A stretch of DNA of 64,000 nt from Gammaproteobacteria bacterium (GTDB lineage: Bacteria; Pseudomonadota; Gammaproteobacteria; Pseudomonadales; Azotimanducaceae), in contig VXLJ01000007.1 of NCBI GenBank assembly GCA_009841635.1, positions 104,071 to 168,070 on the forward strand, given 5' to 3'. The position numbers and the translations under genes are program-made. Positions 19,105 through 29,111 of the stretch are shown piece after piece (the first letter of the stretch is position 1; each line of letters opens with the position of its first letter). Under the pieces are notes generated by a model. It ran no database searches. It had not been told where the DNA came from and saw nothing but the letters and a program-made list of their open reading frames with translations.

Positions 19105-20343
19105 ATGAAATTCGGGATCTTCTACGAACACCAACTTCCCCGCGACTGGCATGAAGAGAGTGAACACCAGTTATTCAAGAATTCACTTTCCCAGATTGAG
19201 CTAGCGGACAAGCTGGGATTCGACTATGCCTGGGAAGTTGAACATCACTTTCTCGAGGAGTACTCCCATTCATCCGCACCAGAAGTTTTCTTAGCTGCAG
19301 CTAGCCAACGCACGAAGAACATCCGCTTAGGCCACGGGATCGTGCAAATGACGACGAACCATCCAGCGCGCGTGGCGGAAAAAATCGCGACACTCGATTT
19401 GGTATCGGATGGCCGCGTAGAACTCGGACTTGGCGAAGGCGCTTCAGTTACCGAACTTCACCCATTCAATCTCCGCTTTCGTGACAAACGTGCCGTTTGG
19501 GAAGATGCGGTGCGTTGTACTTTACCTATGTTCTGGAATCATGGGTGGGAATACGACGGCGAGTTTTTCAAGTTCCCATTGCGAGCAGTCGTGCCAAAAC
19601 CATTACAAAAACCGCATCCGCCTCTCTGGGTCGCTTGTTCTCAATTGGACACAATCAAGTATGCGGCGCATCGCGGCATGGGTTCGCTGTGCTTCAAGTT
19701 TGTGAGTCTCGACGCAGCGCGTGCGTGGGTAAATGCTTACTACAACACTTTTGTTCACAATTTAGAAAAACTCGAAGCCTATGAAGTCAATCCCAACATC
19801 GCCGTGGTAAGCGGCTTTATGTGTGCGGAAACCGATGAAGCAGCTTGGCAGAAAGCAGACGGTTGGACGTTTTTTCAGTTCGCATTGCAGCTATACGGCA
19901 AAGAGGGACCTTTCGAGCCTGGGACGGTAAATTTCTGGGAACGTTATCAAGCATGGAAACAAACACCCGCGGGCCAGAAACGTTCAGGGAGCGAACTGAT
20001 CGGCTCGCCGGACACGATTCGCGAACGATTGCGCGAACTAGAACGGGCTAATGTCGATCAGGTCATTCTTTTAAATCAAGCTGGCAAGAACACCCACGAA
20101 GATATTTGTTCGAGTTTGGAGTCGTTCGCACACGAAGTCATGCCTGAATTTCAGGCACGCCACTCGAACCAAGAAGCATGGAAAGCTGCGGTCTTAAATG
20201 GCGAAATCGTGTTAGATGAAATTGACACGGACCCATTCAATTTCGCGGCGCGTGGCAAACCTACGTTACCGTCATCCCAAGACAAACGAAACGCTATTGC
20301 CGGGGTTGTCGGCCGACCTGAAGCGCAAAACATCTCTTCGTAG
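19105..20343 (+). CDS. LLM class flavin-dependent oxidoreductase (alkanal/limonene monooxygenase-like)
   Basis: A 412-residue luciferase-family enzyme, longer than the other LLMs here. W-E-V-E-H-H-F (about residues 44-50), IRLGHGIVQM, GRVELGLGEG and a PPLWVACS strand are the usual core elements. Residues after about 345 form a divergent tail. The family oxygenates or dehydrogenates small organic molecules using reduced flavin. ATG at 19105. It is divergent from amidohydrolase 1, with 168 bp between them. Confidence 0.85.
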   Translation: MKFGIFYEHQLPRDWHEESEHQLFKNSLSQIELADKLGFDYAWEVEHHFLEEYSHSSAPEVFLAAASQRTKNIRLGHGIVQMTTNHPARVAEKIATLDLVSDGRVELGLGEGASVTELHPFNLRFRDKRAVWEDAVRCTLPMFWNHGWEYDGEFFKFPLRAVVPKPLQKPHPPLWVACSQLDTIKYAAHRGMGSLCFKFVSLDAARAWVNAYYNTFVHNLEKLEAYEVNPNIAVVSGFMCAETDEAAWQKADGWTFFQFALQLYGKEGPFEPGTVNFWERYQAWKQTPAGQKRSGSELIGSPDTIRERLRELERANVDQVILLNQAGKNTHEDICSSLESFAHEVMPEFQARHSNQEAWKAAVLNGEIVLDEIDTDPFNFAARGKPTLPSSQDKRNAIAGVVGRPEAQNISS

Positions 20344-20374
20344 ACTTAGCACGGCTGCAGTAAGCCATAGTCTA
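20341..20374. terminator. Hairpin between convergent genes, weak terminator candidate
   Basis: TAGACT (20341-20346) pairs with AGTCTA (20369-20374), enclosing a second short stem GGCT/AGCC. It begins at the stop codon of the LLM gene and lies before the end of the ABC-transporter operon. There is no long T-run on either side, so termination is only possible, not shown. Confidence 0.3.
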
Positions 20375-20421
20375 AGTAGATTATTGAGGTAAATAATTGA
20401 TATAAAAAGTAATATTTTGGC

Positions 20422-20805
20422 TTAATCAGGTTCCGCCACACTGAATAGTTGAATAATTCCGCCTAGCGAAAACCTTTTCGTCAAGGCTAATCGGCTAAGC
20501 ACCCAGCCGGAAAGTGCGGCGATACCTACTAATAAAGTGATGATTAGCATATAGGTCATCACAATGACGAATACGGTGATCGCTTCAAACGCACCGACAC
20601 TTTCACCACTCTCTCTTCGCGCCTCGATGAATTGCTCCAACAACGGCACAACGACTTGAGTGCCAATGACAAAGTCGCTAATAAGCAGGGCGACAATGAC
20701 CATGACACAGCTGACTAACCCGGCTATGACAGGATGACCGAAGATAGTCACAGCTTGATCATGTATCCAATTGACTTGCCGTGCTAGCAGTTTGCGGGCA
20801 AACAC
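20422..20805 (-). CDS. Small integral membrane protein of the ABC exporter operon
   Basis: A 127-residue protein with two clear hydrophobic segments (about residues 25-48 and 75-100) and no recognised family. The start is a GTG at 20805 inside the 3' end of the upstream small gene (47-bp out-of-frame overlap). Either the two are translationally coupled or they are halves of one approximately 170-residue protein separated by a frameshift. It lies at the end of the operon with two ABC half-transporters and may be an accessory subunit. Confidence 0.5.
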   Translation of the reverse strand: MFARKLLARQVNWIHDQAVTIFGHPVIAGLVSCVMVIVALLISDFVIGTQVVVPLLEQFIEARRESGESVGAFEAITVFVIVMTYMLIITLLVGIAALSGWVLSRLALTKRFSLGGIIQLFSVAEPD

Positions 20806-20947
20806 AATCCTGCTTATTCAAGTCCAAGTAAATGCCCCACGCAAACAAAAAGCAGAGCAGCAAACAAGACAGGATCACCCCCGTCCCCACCACCTTCATG
20901 GCAAAAGGTTGCCGAGGCGGTTCTACCGTATTCTTGAAGTTATCCAT
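20759..20947 (-). CDS. Small single-pass membrane protein
   Basis: A 62-residue protein with one hydrophobic helix (about residues 19-41) after a short polar N-terminus. No family is recognised. The ATG is 8 bp downstream of the ABC transporter stop codon. The last 19 residues, after the helix, overlap the next gene in another frame and look less protein-like, which leaves room for a frameshift joining the two. Confidence 0.45.
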   Translation of the reverse strand: MDNFKNTVEPPRQPFAMKVVGTGVILSCLLLCFLFAWGIYLDLNKQDCVCPQTASTASQLDT

Positions 20948-20954
20948 GACTTCC

Positions 20955-22916
20955 TCAGGCTGTTTGTAGGTTTACAAAGCGCGCGTAGATACCGTCACGC
21001 GCCATGAGCGAAGCGTGATCGCCAGATTCCACGATCGCCCCTTCATCCATCACATAAATTCGGTCCGCAGCACGAATCGTCGAAAGCCGATGGGCGATGA
21101 CGATGACAATCCGACCGTCACGAGCAGCACGGAGATTGCGCACGAGTTCGTTTTCGGTTCGTGGGTCCAGCGCGGCGGTCGGTTCATCGAGAATCAAAAC
21201 AGGCTTTTTTGATACCAGCGCTCGAGCAATCGCAATGCGTTGCTTCTGACCAACCGATAGTTTGGCGCCGGCCTTGCCTAGATTCGTCTCATAACGTTCA
21301 GGTAATGCATCGATAAATTCATGTGCCCCAGCGATTCGTGCAGCCTCTTCGACATCATCAAGACTAGCCTCCCTACGCCCCATGCGAATATTGTTTGCGA
21401 TTGTGTCATTGAAGACCGATGTTTCTTGAAATACGAATGACACCTGTTGGCGCAACTTAACCAGATCGTCTTGAGTCGGCTCAAGACCATCCACCAACAT
21501 ACGACCGCCCGTCGGAGTCACCAACGCCGGGATGAGATACGCAAGGGTCGTTTTGCCTGCGCCAGTCGGGCCGGATATAGCCACCATTTCACCAATCTTG
21601 GCTTGGAAATTAATGTCGTTTAAGACTTCTCTGCCAGTGGTGTATGCATAGGAGACGTTTTGAAGTTCGATGGATTGTTTCAGCTCCAATGACGAATCAG
21701 ACGCCGATGCCATACTGATCGGGTCTACGTTCTCTAAATCGCTGTCAAGAATGTTGAACACCCGATGCATGCCAGCAATGCCTTCTTGCAAGGTTAACCA
21801 AAGCCGGCCAAGCCAACCTGCCGATGCCGCGATTGCGCCGTAGTAACCCCAAATCACAAACCAATCGCCGGGCGAATACTCTTGATTGATGAAAGGCACT
21901 GCAAGATAGTAAAACACGATATACACCATGTTCGCCCCGATGACGAACGAGATGAAATTGCCACTGATGCCAACCAGGATGACCTGCCGAAAACGCGAGA
22001 AGGAAAACCAGCTGGCTTTGCGAAATTTCTCCACGTAAATGTCCGTACTGCCGATACCCTGAACTGCCATCATGTTGGCGAGTCCCTCTTCGATCACGGC
22101 AGTCGCTTTGGATCCCGCTTCTCGGGCTAATGTGCCGTATTTACGCGATAGTTTGGCTATGTAAAGCATGAGTGCGAAGTTGAGTGGCCCAACTGCAACT
22201 GCCCCCCACACAACGACTGGCTCATTGCGAAAGATGACGAACATCACCAAGATGGTTGTGACGAGGTTCACGAAGGAAGTGATCGGACCTACCCACAAAT
22301 TGAAGATGATGTTCGATACTGCCGGCGTGTCGTACATAGCACGGTAGACAACGTCACCGTTGGCACGATTCGAAAGCTCCGTGATGCTGTGCGATTTAAA
22401 GCGGTGGAAGATGTCGCTTCGCAGCGTGTGATTGAGCCTATGTGAGACTCGAATGTGCCACAGCGATTCAAACAATCCAAACAAACCGCTGACTAACGAA
22501 TGCATGTTGTTTGCCGCATTCTCGGAACGTGTAGCGATATCCTCGCCTTCGGCTAACCAAGCTACGGCATTGGTTCGCTGCGCTCCGTCGGTGCCGTACG
22601 CGCCAACCAAGATAACCATGCCTACAAACAAAGCACCAAGGAAAAAGGCTGTCTCGTACACGCTCAGCGTAAGCATGAAGTCAACAATCGGCAAAAAGAA
22701 AAACGGCACATTTGCATCACTGGGTGGACTAATGTCGCGCACCACGATGAAATCGACAATGGCTTTCCCAGTAAGCGGCAATAGCAATATCCAGAAGATG
22801 CTTGTTGCTTGTGTCATGCCTTTTACGGCCAACTCCAAGTCGTAGCGCATCGAGTACTTCATGGCTCGCCCAACTGTCTGGAGCGCAACACGGCCGCTGA
22901 TCGCGTTCTCGTTCAT
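20955..22916 (-). CDS. ABC transporter ATP-binding/permease protein (exporter half-transporter)
   Basis: A 653-residue half-transporter: membrane domain to about residue 375, then a nucleotide-binding domain. Walker A is GPTGAGKTT, the signature is LSVGQKQR, Walker B is PVLILDEPT with the catalytic Glu, and the switch His lies in VIAHRLS. The first membrane helices are interrupted by a longer N-terminal extension than usual. Its ATG overlaps the stop of the preceding half-transporter (4 bp), so the two probably form a heterodimeric exporter of the inner membrane. Cargo unknown (drug, lipid or peptide). Confidence 0.9.
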   Translation of the reverse strand: MNENAISGRVALQTVGRAMKYSMRYDLELAVKGMTQATSIFWILLLPLTGKAIVDFIVVRDISPPSDANVPFFFLPIVDFMLTLSVYETAFFLGALFVGMVILVGAYGTDGAQRTNAVAWLAEGEDIATRSENAANNMHSLVSGLFGLFESLWHIRVSHRLNHTLRSDIFHRFKSHSITELSNRANGDVVYRAMYDTPAVSNIIFNLWVGPITSFVNLVTTILVMFVIFRNEPVVVWGAVAVGPLNFALMLYIAKLSRKYGTLAREAGSKATAVIEEGLANMMAVQGIGSTDIYVEKFRKASWFSFSRFRQVILVGISGNFISFVIGANMVYIVFYYLAVPFINQEYSPGDWFVIWGYYGAIAASAGWLGRLWLTLQEGIAGMHRVFNILDSDLENVDPISMASASDSSLELKQSIELQNVSYAYTTGREVLNDINFQAKIGEMVAISGPTGAGKTTLAYLIPALVTPTGGRMLVDGLEPTQDDLVKLRQQVSFVFQETSVFNDTIANNIRMGRREASLDDVEEAARIAGAHEFIDALPERYETNLGKAGAKLSVGQKQRIAIARALVSKKPVLILDEPTAALDPRTENELVRNLRAARDGRIVIVIAHRLSTIRAADRIYVMDEGAIVESGDHASLMARDGIYARFVNLQTA

Positions 22917-24955
22917 GCGCTTTCTTCTAACTGTTGTGCGGTGGCGAGTTCCGCTTCGACGAAACGCTGATATTCGCCACGAGGGTTAGCGATGAGTTCG
23001 TTGTGACTACCGTAATCGGCGATGCGACCATCTCTGATAAAGGCAATACGATCGGCTTGGCGAATCGTCGAAAGACGATGCGTCACTAAAAAGACCGTTC
23101 GATTTTGCGCCCAGTCCTTGAGATTGGACATGATTCGTCGTTCGGTCTCTGCATCCAACGATGCTGTCGGTTCGTCCAAAATCAAAATCGGTGTGTTCTT
23201 CAGAATTGCCCGTGCAATCACGAGCCGTTGGCGTTGACCAGTGGATAGTTGACTCGCACGCTCACCTAAAAACGTGTCGTAGCCATCTGGTAACTTCTCG
23301 ATAAATTCATCTGCACACGCGATTCGCGCCGCTTCTTTTATTTCGTCTAACGTCGCGTCTTGCCTAGCGTAGGCAATGTTGTCACGAACATTCATTGAAA
23401 ACAAAATGTTCTCTTGGGTCGCAAGCGTGATTTTTTCTCGAACTGACTCGAACGTGAATTTGCGAATATCACGGCCGTTTATTTCGATCGACCCGTCTTG
23501 GTACTCGAATAGTCGCAGTAACAACAACATTAAAGTCGATTTGCCGGAGCCGGTTGGCCCCATGATGGCAGTGACTTCCCCCAATTTCGCATCGAACGTC
23601 AAGCTTTCAAAAACGTCCCGTTCTGGGTACGCAAACTTCAAATCGACGAAGCGAATGTCAGATTCAATGCTTTGGAGGGGTTGTGCGCCCGGTTGGTTCT
23701 GAACCTCCGGTACTAAGTCGAGGATTTGATAGACACGATTCAACCCCATGGCCATATCTTGCGCTCTACCCCACAGCAAAAGCAGTTGCTGAATGTTCGA
23801 AACCCCTTCACGAGCACGGGCACGGGCAGCATCTTGAGAACCGAGCCCCCATACAGCAAAGCCGAACCCTGCCAGCAAGGCCGTCATGTATGTAGGCACT
23901 TGCTCGTAGGCAAGGATCGCCGCATACAACTCTATGAATGCCAACGGCAATGCGGCCAGCATGAACGCGACAAAACCGAATAGCAGCAAGCGAACCCGCG
24001 CATCGTGAGACGCTATGAAGGCATCGACCGATGCGGTTTCAAAAATCGTCTGTCGTTCGCGTTCTAGTCCATTGACCTTAATAGTTCGAATTCCTTCGAT
24101 GGACTCTTGAATCGTCGACGTGAGCGCGGAGTTACGAAATCTCGCGTTGAGAAACAAATGCCGCAGTTTTGGCGACATGATGTTCGCAAGAATGATCATC
24201 GGCACCCAAGTAATCAAGATTGCAAAGCCGAGCAATGGACTGAACAACATCACCACGAAAATGCCGATAAAGAACCGAACGGTCATCAATAAGGGGTCAA
24301 TCACAAGCGATTGGATGATCTGGGTCACCATCGCGCTGTCTTGAAACAACCGATAAATGCCATCGCCTGTTTTTGAGTCAGCGTGAAACTTGAGCGAGAG
24401 ATGGTGCAACTGCGACATCAGATGCATGCGTAGGTTTTGGTTTATGTTCTGCATAACCCACACACGGTAGTAATCGCCGCCGTTTTCGATCATTGCACCG
24501 AGCGTGCCGGACAGCACGGCCAGCATCACAATCGGCGGCACCAGCTCAAAACGTTGATCGACAGTCAAGGACTCAACGTAGACCCATACTGCAGGATCGA
24601 GCAGCAGAATCTTCGCAGAAATGAGCGCTACAGGATCATCCAAAATGACGTTTTGATAAATCAGCGTCAGGATCGTGATGCCCCAGAATGTCCCCCAAAC
24701 TGTGGCGATGACACTGATAAGTAAAAACCCAAGTACGTGCCAAAACATGGGACGAATGTAAGGCCAACCACGTAAGAAGATGCCGACAACGTCCGAAAAG
24801 CGAACTTTGTCTGGCTCAATCTGACGTATCCGCTCGCTATCGACGCGAATCCCTTCAATGGAGCGTCGAATGAAGCCACCGCGCCGGCGCTTTAGCTCAC
24901 GCATGACTGCGGCACGACGTTTGCGTCGTTCTAAGAATTCATGCCATTGCGACAT
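22913..24955 (-). CDS. ABC transporter ATP-binding/permease protein (exporter half-transporter)
   Basis: A 680-residue half-transporter with a basic N-terminal cytoplasmic segment (residues 1-60, rich in Arg/Lys), six predicted helices to about 390 and a C-terminal ATPase domain. Walker A is GPTGSGKST, the signature is LSTGQRQR, Walker B is PILILDEPT, and the switch His is in VTHRLS. Both partners keep canonical catalytic residues, so neither ATP site is obviously degenerate. It is the first gene of a four-gene minus-strand operon. Confidence 0.9.
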   Translation of the reverse strand: MSQWHEFLERRKRRAAVMRELKRRRGGFIRRSIEGIRVDSERIRQIEPDKVRFSDVVGIFLRGWPYIRPMFWHVLGFLLISVIATVWGTFWGITILTLIYQNVILDDPVALISAKILLLDPAVWVYVESLTVDQRFELVPPIVMLAVLSGTLGAMIENGGDYYRVWVMQNINQNLRMHLMSQLHHLSLKFHADSKTGDGIYRLFQDSAMVTQIIQSLVIDPLLMTVRFFIGIFVVMLFSPLLGFAILITWVPMIILANIMSPKLRHLFLNARFRNSALTSTIQESIEGIRTIKVNGLERERQTIFETASVDAFIASHDARVRLLLFGFVAFMLAALPLAFIELYAAILAYEQVPTYMTALLAGFGFAVWGLGSQDAARARAREGVSNIQQLLLLWGRAQDMAMGLNRVYQILDLVPEVQNQPGAQPLQSIESDIRFVDLKFAYPERDVFESLTFDAKLGEVTAIMGPTGSGKSTLMLLLLRLFEYQDGSIEINGRDIRKFTFESVREKITLATQENILFSMNVRDNIAYARQDATLDEIKEAARIACADEFIEKLPDGYDTFLGERASQLSTGQRQRLVIARAILKNTPILILDEPTASLDAETERRIMSNLKDWAQNRTVFLVTHRLSTIRQADRIAFIRDGRIADYGSHNELIANPRGEYQRFVEAELATAQQLEESA

Positions 24956-25222
24956 GAGCTAGCGTGCACTTGCTGAGTGGTTAGATGGCATTTAGGACAA
25001 CAAGCAACCTATCGCGAGGCATGTGCTCTCGCATAAAACTGCATGCGCTTGATCAGTTCGAAATACGGGTGAGTGTTCGCCTTTATACCAACAGGCTCTC
25101 TCGATTCGCTGGACGAACGTGGTGACCAAGTAAACTAGCGAGAGCCTTCTCGTCTCGCCATGAGCGCTTCTTGCGCTTTACTCGTGGGAGCGCTAAGTGT
25201 GATTTAAAGAAAGGAAGTAACC

Positions 25223-26143
25223 ATGCAATTTGGTGTGCAAGTGAACTGCTATCTCACTGAGTGGAGAGATATCGCAGCGTCCATAAACGCGATGGAGAAC
25301 GGCGATTGGGATAGTGTTTGGTTCGCAGATCACTTTCTGCCACCGAATCGACCTCATCTTGAAGATAAGAGCGCTTTTGAGGGATACACACTGATTGCGG
25401 TGGCGGCCGGTATGACCAAAAAGCTGCGACTAGGACATCTCGTGCTCGGCAATCCGTATCGAAGCCCTGGCTTGCTCGCAAAAATGGCTACCACCCTTGA
25501 CCATGCATCGGAAGGTCGATTCACCCTGGCGTTGGGCGCAGGATGGTTCAAACGCGAACATGAGGCGTACGGTTGGGAATTCAAATCCATGAAAGAGCGG
25601 CAAGATCGCTTTCAAGAAGCGTGCGAGCTAATTCGCTTTTTGTTCACATCGCAAGAACCAGTCACCTACAACGGCAAGTACTACCAATTAGATCGCGCAC
25701 CCATGAGTCCCGGCTGCTATCAGAAACCGCACACGCCCATCATGGTTGGCGGTACCGGAGAGCGACGTACATTGCGCACTCTCGCGATGTACGGCGACAT
25801 CATGAATATGGATGGTTGGGCAGGTCAAGGCATGTCCATGGAGATCTTTCAGCACAAGGTGAGTGTATTAGAAAAGCACTGTGCCGATGTTGGTCGTGAT
25901 CCCGCTGAAATACAAAAGACGCTTCTCATGCCGCTTCTTATTACCGACGATAAAGAACAAATCGAACGCTTTCAGCGTGGCCTCGGCAAAGGATCGATGG
26001 CTGGACCAGCAAATGAAGTCATAGATCGGATCGGCGAATTCGAGCGTGCGGGCGTCTCTGAAATCATGTTCGGCGGTGTACAAACTGGCGATATCGCTGC
26101 GTATGAGCGCATCGAAAAAGAGATTATTTCCGCGTTTCGCTGA
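25223..26143 (+). CDS. LLM class F420-dependent oxidoreductase
   Basis: A 306-residue luciferase-fold protein closely related to the one at 193-1101: both have A-D/Y-D-H-F, G-N-x-Y-R-x-P, GAGW, YGWEF and NGKYYQL at matching positions. PIMVGGTGERRTLR is the likely cofactor phosphate site. Start ATG at 25223 with a strong AAAGGAAG ribosome-binding site. It is followed after 106 bp by amidohydrolase 2 on the same strand. Use of F420 is inferred from subgroup resemblance only. Confidence 0.85.
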   Translation: MQFGVQVNCYLTEWRDIAASINAMENGDWDSVWFADHFLPPNRPHLEDKSAFEGYTLIAVAAGMTKKLRLGHLVLGNPYRSPGLLAKMATTLDHASEGRFTLALGAGWFKREHEAYGWEFKSMKERQDRFQEACELIRFLFTSQEPVTYNGKYYQLDRAPMSPGCYQKPHTPIMVGGTGERRTLRTLAMYGDIMNMDGWAGQGMSMEIFQHKVSVLEKHCADVGRDPAEIQKTLLMPLLITDDKEQIERFQRGLGKGSMAGPANEVIDRIGEFERAGVSEIMFGGVQTGDIAAYERIEKEIISAFR

Positions 26144-26249
26144 GCCTTTTTCAGTCTAACAAGGGCAGATTCCTCAATCATCAGGATTGAAACTACGAAG
26201 TTAAGCAAGTAGTATTTCACATAGAAATGTACGCATTTGGAGACGTTTT

Positions 26250-27890
26250 ATGTCCCATGACATAGTCATTCGCGGGGGCGCGATTGTCGATGGCACTGGT
26301 GCCGCTTCATATCACGGTGATGTTGCCATTGACGATGGTCTGATTAGTGCCGTTGGTAAGGTCGACGGTACCGGCACTCGCGAAATCGACGCCACCGATC
26401 ATGTCGTAACTCCCGGTTTTGTCGACTTGCACACGCACTTGGACGCCCAAATTGGCTGGGATCCGTTAATGACCCCTGTCAGCTGGCACGGTGTAACCAC
26501 CGCTCTAATGGGCAATTGCGGGGTCACGTTCGCACCATGCAAGCCAACGGACCAAGAATTGCTGGCTGGCATGATGGAAACCGTCGAGGACATACCTAAG
26601 CACGCCATCCTCACGGGTTTGTCGTGGGATTGGGAAGACTATGGTGGCTATCTAGATGCACTCGAGCGTTTGCAACCTGCCGTCAATGTTGCTGGTATGG
26701 TCGGTCATTGCGCGGTTCGTTTCTACGTGATGGGCGAACGCGCTGTAGAAGAACAAGCAACCGACGATGAGCTGAAGCAAATGGCCGACGTGGTAGGTGC
26801 TTCACTTGACAAAGGCGCGATTGGGTTCTCTACAAATCGCTACCCACCTCACAAGTTGCCAGATGGACGCTCAATTCCAGGTACCTTCGCCGATCCTAAA
26901 GAGCTTGTTGCTATCGCAAATGCAGTAGGTCCTCGCAATGGCTTGATGCAGGCCGTCGGTGCGGACTTCGAAGTGCTGAAAAAGATGAGCGATACGACGA
27001 AAGGGCGTATTTTGTTTAGCTACGGTACGGGTCCCCAAGAAGGTTCAGGCGCTGCTCAAGCTGCCAACCTAGCAAAACTCTGCGAAGGTCGTGACATTAC
27101 TGCAATCACGCAAGTGCGCGGTTCTGGATTTATGTTTGGTCTGCAATCGAATCTGCCCGTTCAAGGTGAAACCTGGGCGAAACTCAGAGAGATGGACCTG
27201 CAAGGTCGCCTGGATGCGCTCAATAACGATGAAATGCGTGCAAAGCTCATCGAAGAAGGTTCAGCGGCATCATCACGCTTCCCGATGAACAATGTCTTTT
27301 ATCTGGGTGATGGTGACGTACCTGCATATGCTGCAGGACCAGAAGCGAGCCTCAAGAATCTCTCTGAGGCCGCTGGTGAACACTGGGTTGAGACGTTCGT
27401 GCGATTGTCACGCGAGAGTGATGGTCGGGGGTTGTTTAATCTAAGGATGTTCAATCAAAGTTTGAAAGAACTAGGCGACCTGTTTAAGAGCGATCACTGC
27501 TTCCCCAGCCTTGGCGACGCAGGCGCTCATGTATCGCAAATAATGGATGCTGGCTGGGCTAGTTTCACCATTGCTCACTGGATTCGCGAAACTGGCTTGT
27601 ACTCACTGGAAGAAGGCATTCGCCGACTCACGTCTGGTCCGGCGCGTGTCCTCGGTCTTAGCGATCGTGGCACCTTAAAGGAAGGCATGCGAGCGGACGT
27701 GAACGTGTTTGACGCTGACAAAGTTGCGGAAAGGCAACCTGAGCTAGTGCATGACTTCCCGGGTGGTGCCCCGCGGTATATTCAACGATCATTTGGCTAC
27801 AAGAATACGATTGTCAACGGTCAAGTGAGTCTTGAAGACGGCGAGCACACGGGTACCCGAGCCGGAACCGTACTGCGTCACCAAGCCTAA
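26250..27890 (+). CDS. Amidohydrolase family, N-acyl-D-amino-acid deacylase-like (paralogue 2)
   Basis: A 546-residue paralogue of the genes at 17233 and 30614. H61 and H63 (HTHLDAQ), C90 (MGNCG) and the late Asp in DAGAHVSQIMD are kept. The TQVH segment of paralogue 1 reads TQVRG here, so a candidate His is replaced by Arg. The ending is YKNTIVNG, then GEHTGTRAG. It probably hydrolyses an amide, cyclic amide or N-acyl bond. ATG at 26250 with GGAG upstream; it ends in a clear terminator. Confidence 0.85.
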   Translation: MSHDIVIRGGAIVDGTGAASYHGDVAIDDGLISAVGKVDGTGTREIDATDHVVTPGFVDLHTHLDAQIGWDPLMTPVSWHGVTTALMGNCGVTFAPCKPTDQELLAGMMETVEDIPKHAILTGLSWDWEDYGGYLDALERLQPAVNVAGMVGHCAVRFYVMGERAVEEQATDDELKQMADVVGASLDKGAIGFSTNRYPPHKLPDGRSIPGTFADPKELVAIANAVGPRNGLMQAVGADFEVLKKMSDTTKGRILFSYGTGPQEGSGAAQAANLAKLCEGRDITAITQVRGSGFMFGLQSNLPVQGETWAKLREMDLQGRLDALNNDEMRAKLIEEGSAASSRFPMNNVFYLGDGDVPAYAAGPEASLKNLSEAAGEHWVETFVRLSRESDGRGLFNLRMFNQSLKELGDLFKSDHCFPSLGDAGAHVSQIMDAGWASFTIAHWIRETGLYSLEEGIRRLTSGPARVLGLSDRGTLKEGMRADVNVFDADKVAERQPELVHDFPGGAPRYIQRSFGYKNTIVNGQVSLEDGEHTGTRAGTVLRHQA

Positions 27891-27910
27891 ATCGAATTTA
27901 ATTCAACTTG

Positions 27911-27940
27911 AGGCACCGTGCCTTGCATGGTGCCTTTTTC
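27911..27940 (+). terminator. Rho-independent terminator after amidohydrolase 2
   Basis: A 7-bp perfect stem AGGCACC (27911-27917) / GGTGCCT (27929-27935) is followed by TTTTC. It lies 20 bp past the amidohydrolase stop and separates the LLM-amidohydrolase pair from the aldo/keto reductase operon. Confidence 0.8.
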
Positions 27941-27995
27941 TTAGTGGCTTTGCTCAATGGTGAGCAAGCCACAGTGACAACATAAACCAAAAGAA

Positions 27996-29111
27996 TTGAC
28001 AGATTTTTTCACGCCAAGACAAGTAGGCGCTACATCTCTGCACGTTACACCATTGGGTTTTGGCACTGCCTGGATTGCGGGACCTGACGTATCGCTGCCG
28101 GACGTTGTGAGCACTGTACAACAAGCTTGGGATAACGGCGTGCGACTGTTTGATACAGCGCCATGGTACGGAACGGGTCGTTCTGAACGTCGGCTCGGCT
28201 TAGGACTTGCGGAACTACGCGAAGATCGAGACGCATTCGTCGTAAATACCAAAGTTGGACGCACCTTGGAGCCAGAACCTGTCGTCGATTCGGCGAACGA
28301 TAGCGCTGCTGCCGATGGCACCGCCCGTACCCCACGGGACGGGAGTAGTGGATTTCGAGTGAAATTCGATTACAGCTACGAAGCCATCCTACAGCAACAT
28401 CGCGATTCCTTGCAACGTCTTGGTTTATCGAGAGTCAATAGTCTTACCCTGCACGACATTGATCGTGGCTATCACAACGCTAAACAACTAGAAATCGCGC
28501 TCAAGCAACTTTCAACAGATGGTTCAGCGGGAGCTCGGGCCCTATCCGAACTGAAAGCTTCAGGAACGATCGACGCTATCGGGATGGGTTGCAATCTCGA
28601 AACCAAAAATGCATTCAGCTGGGAAGATTCGACCCACGAAGATTTGGTTGAACGCGTTATGGGATTGATTGATTTAGACTTTCTAGTGATTGCAGGTGGC
28701 TACACACTTTTAGAAACAAGAGCATTGCGACGCATATTGCCGTTATGTGAGAAAAACAACGTGAGTGCGATCATCGCTAGCCCATTTGCAGGTGGTTGGT
28801 TGGTGAACCCAAGTAAGGTGGGTTACATGTATAGTCGAATGTCCGGCCGAGATGCACCAGCCCATATCCAATCTCTTACCAATGAAATGCAAGATGTGTG
28901 CAAAGAATTCACCATTCCTATAGGCGCAGCTGCATTGCAGTTCGTACTAGCTCATCCGTGCGTTGCCGCCGCAATACCTGGAGCCGCAAATGCACTAGAA
29001 GCGAAAACGACACGAAGTTTTCTTGACCTCAATATCCCAATCGAGTTGTGGCAACGTATGCGCGAGCGAAATCTCTTGGCGCACGATGCTCCTAGTCCGG
29101 ATAACTCATGA
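27996..29111 (+). CDS. Aldo/keto reductase
   Basis: A 371-residue TIM-barrel NAD(P)H-dependent reductase of the D-threo-aldose/L-fucose dehydrogenase-like subgroup. The catalytic tetrad is visible: D53, Y58 (DTAPWYG), K86 (NTKVG) and H153 (LHDID). An Ala/Asp-rich insertion (about residues 98-118) follows the third strand. The start is a TTG at 27996 with a weak site. Its stop overlaps the folE ATG by 4 bp, so the two are translationally coupled, which suggests a role in pterin or aldehyde reduction, but this is inference. Confidence 0.85.
   Translation: MTDFFTPRQVGATSLHVTPLGFGTAWIAGPDVSLPDVVSTVQQAWDNGVRLFDTAPWYGTGRSERRLGLGLAELREDRDAFVVNTKVGRTLEPEPVVDSANDSAAADGTARTPRDGSSGFRVKFDYSYEAILQQHRDSLQRLGLSRVNSLTLHDIDRGYHNAKQLEIALKQLSTDGSAGARALSELKASGTIDAIGMGCNLETKNAFSWEDSTHEDLVERVMGLIDLDFLVIAGGYTLLETRALRRILPLCEKNNVSAIIASPFAGGWLVNPSKVGYMYSRMSGRDAPAHIQSLTNEMQDVCKEFTIPIGAAALQFVLAHPCVAAAIPGAANALEAKTTRSFLDLNIPIELWQRMRERNLLAHDAPSPDNS

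Noticed and set aside
25094-25146. Long-range repeat GGCTCTC / GAGAGCC upstream of the LLM gene at 25223
   Set aside because: The arms are only 7 bp and 39 nt apart with no T-run; chance is a sufficient explanation.
26174-26190. Inverted repeat TCAATC/GATTGA between LLM and amidohydrolase 2
   Set aside because: Six-bp arms without T-run; too weak for a terminator and no evidence for an operator.
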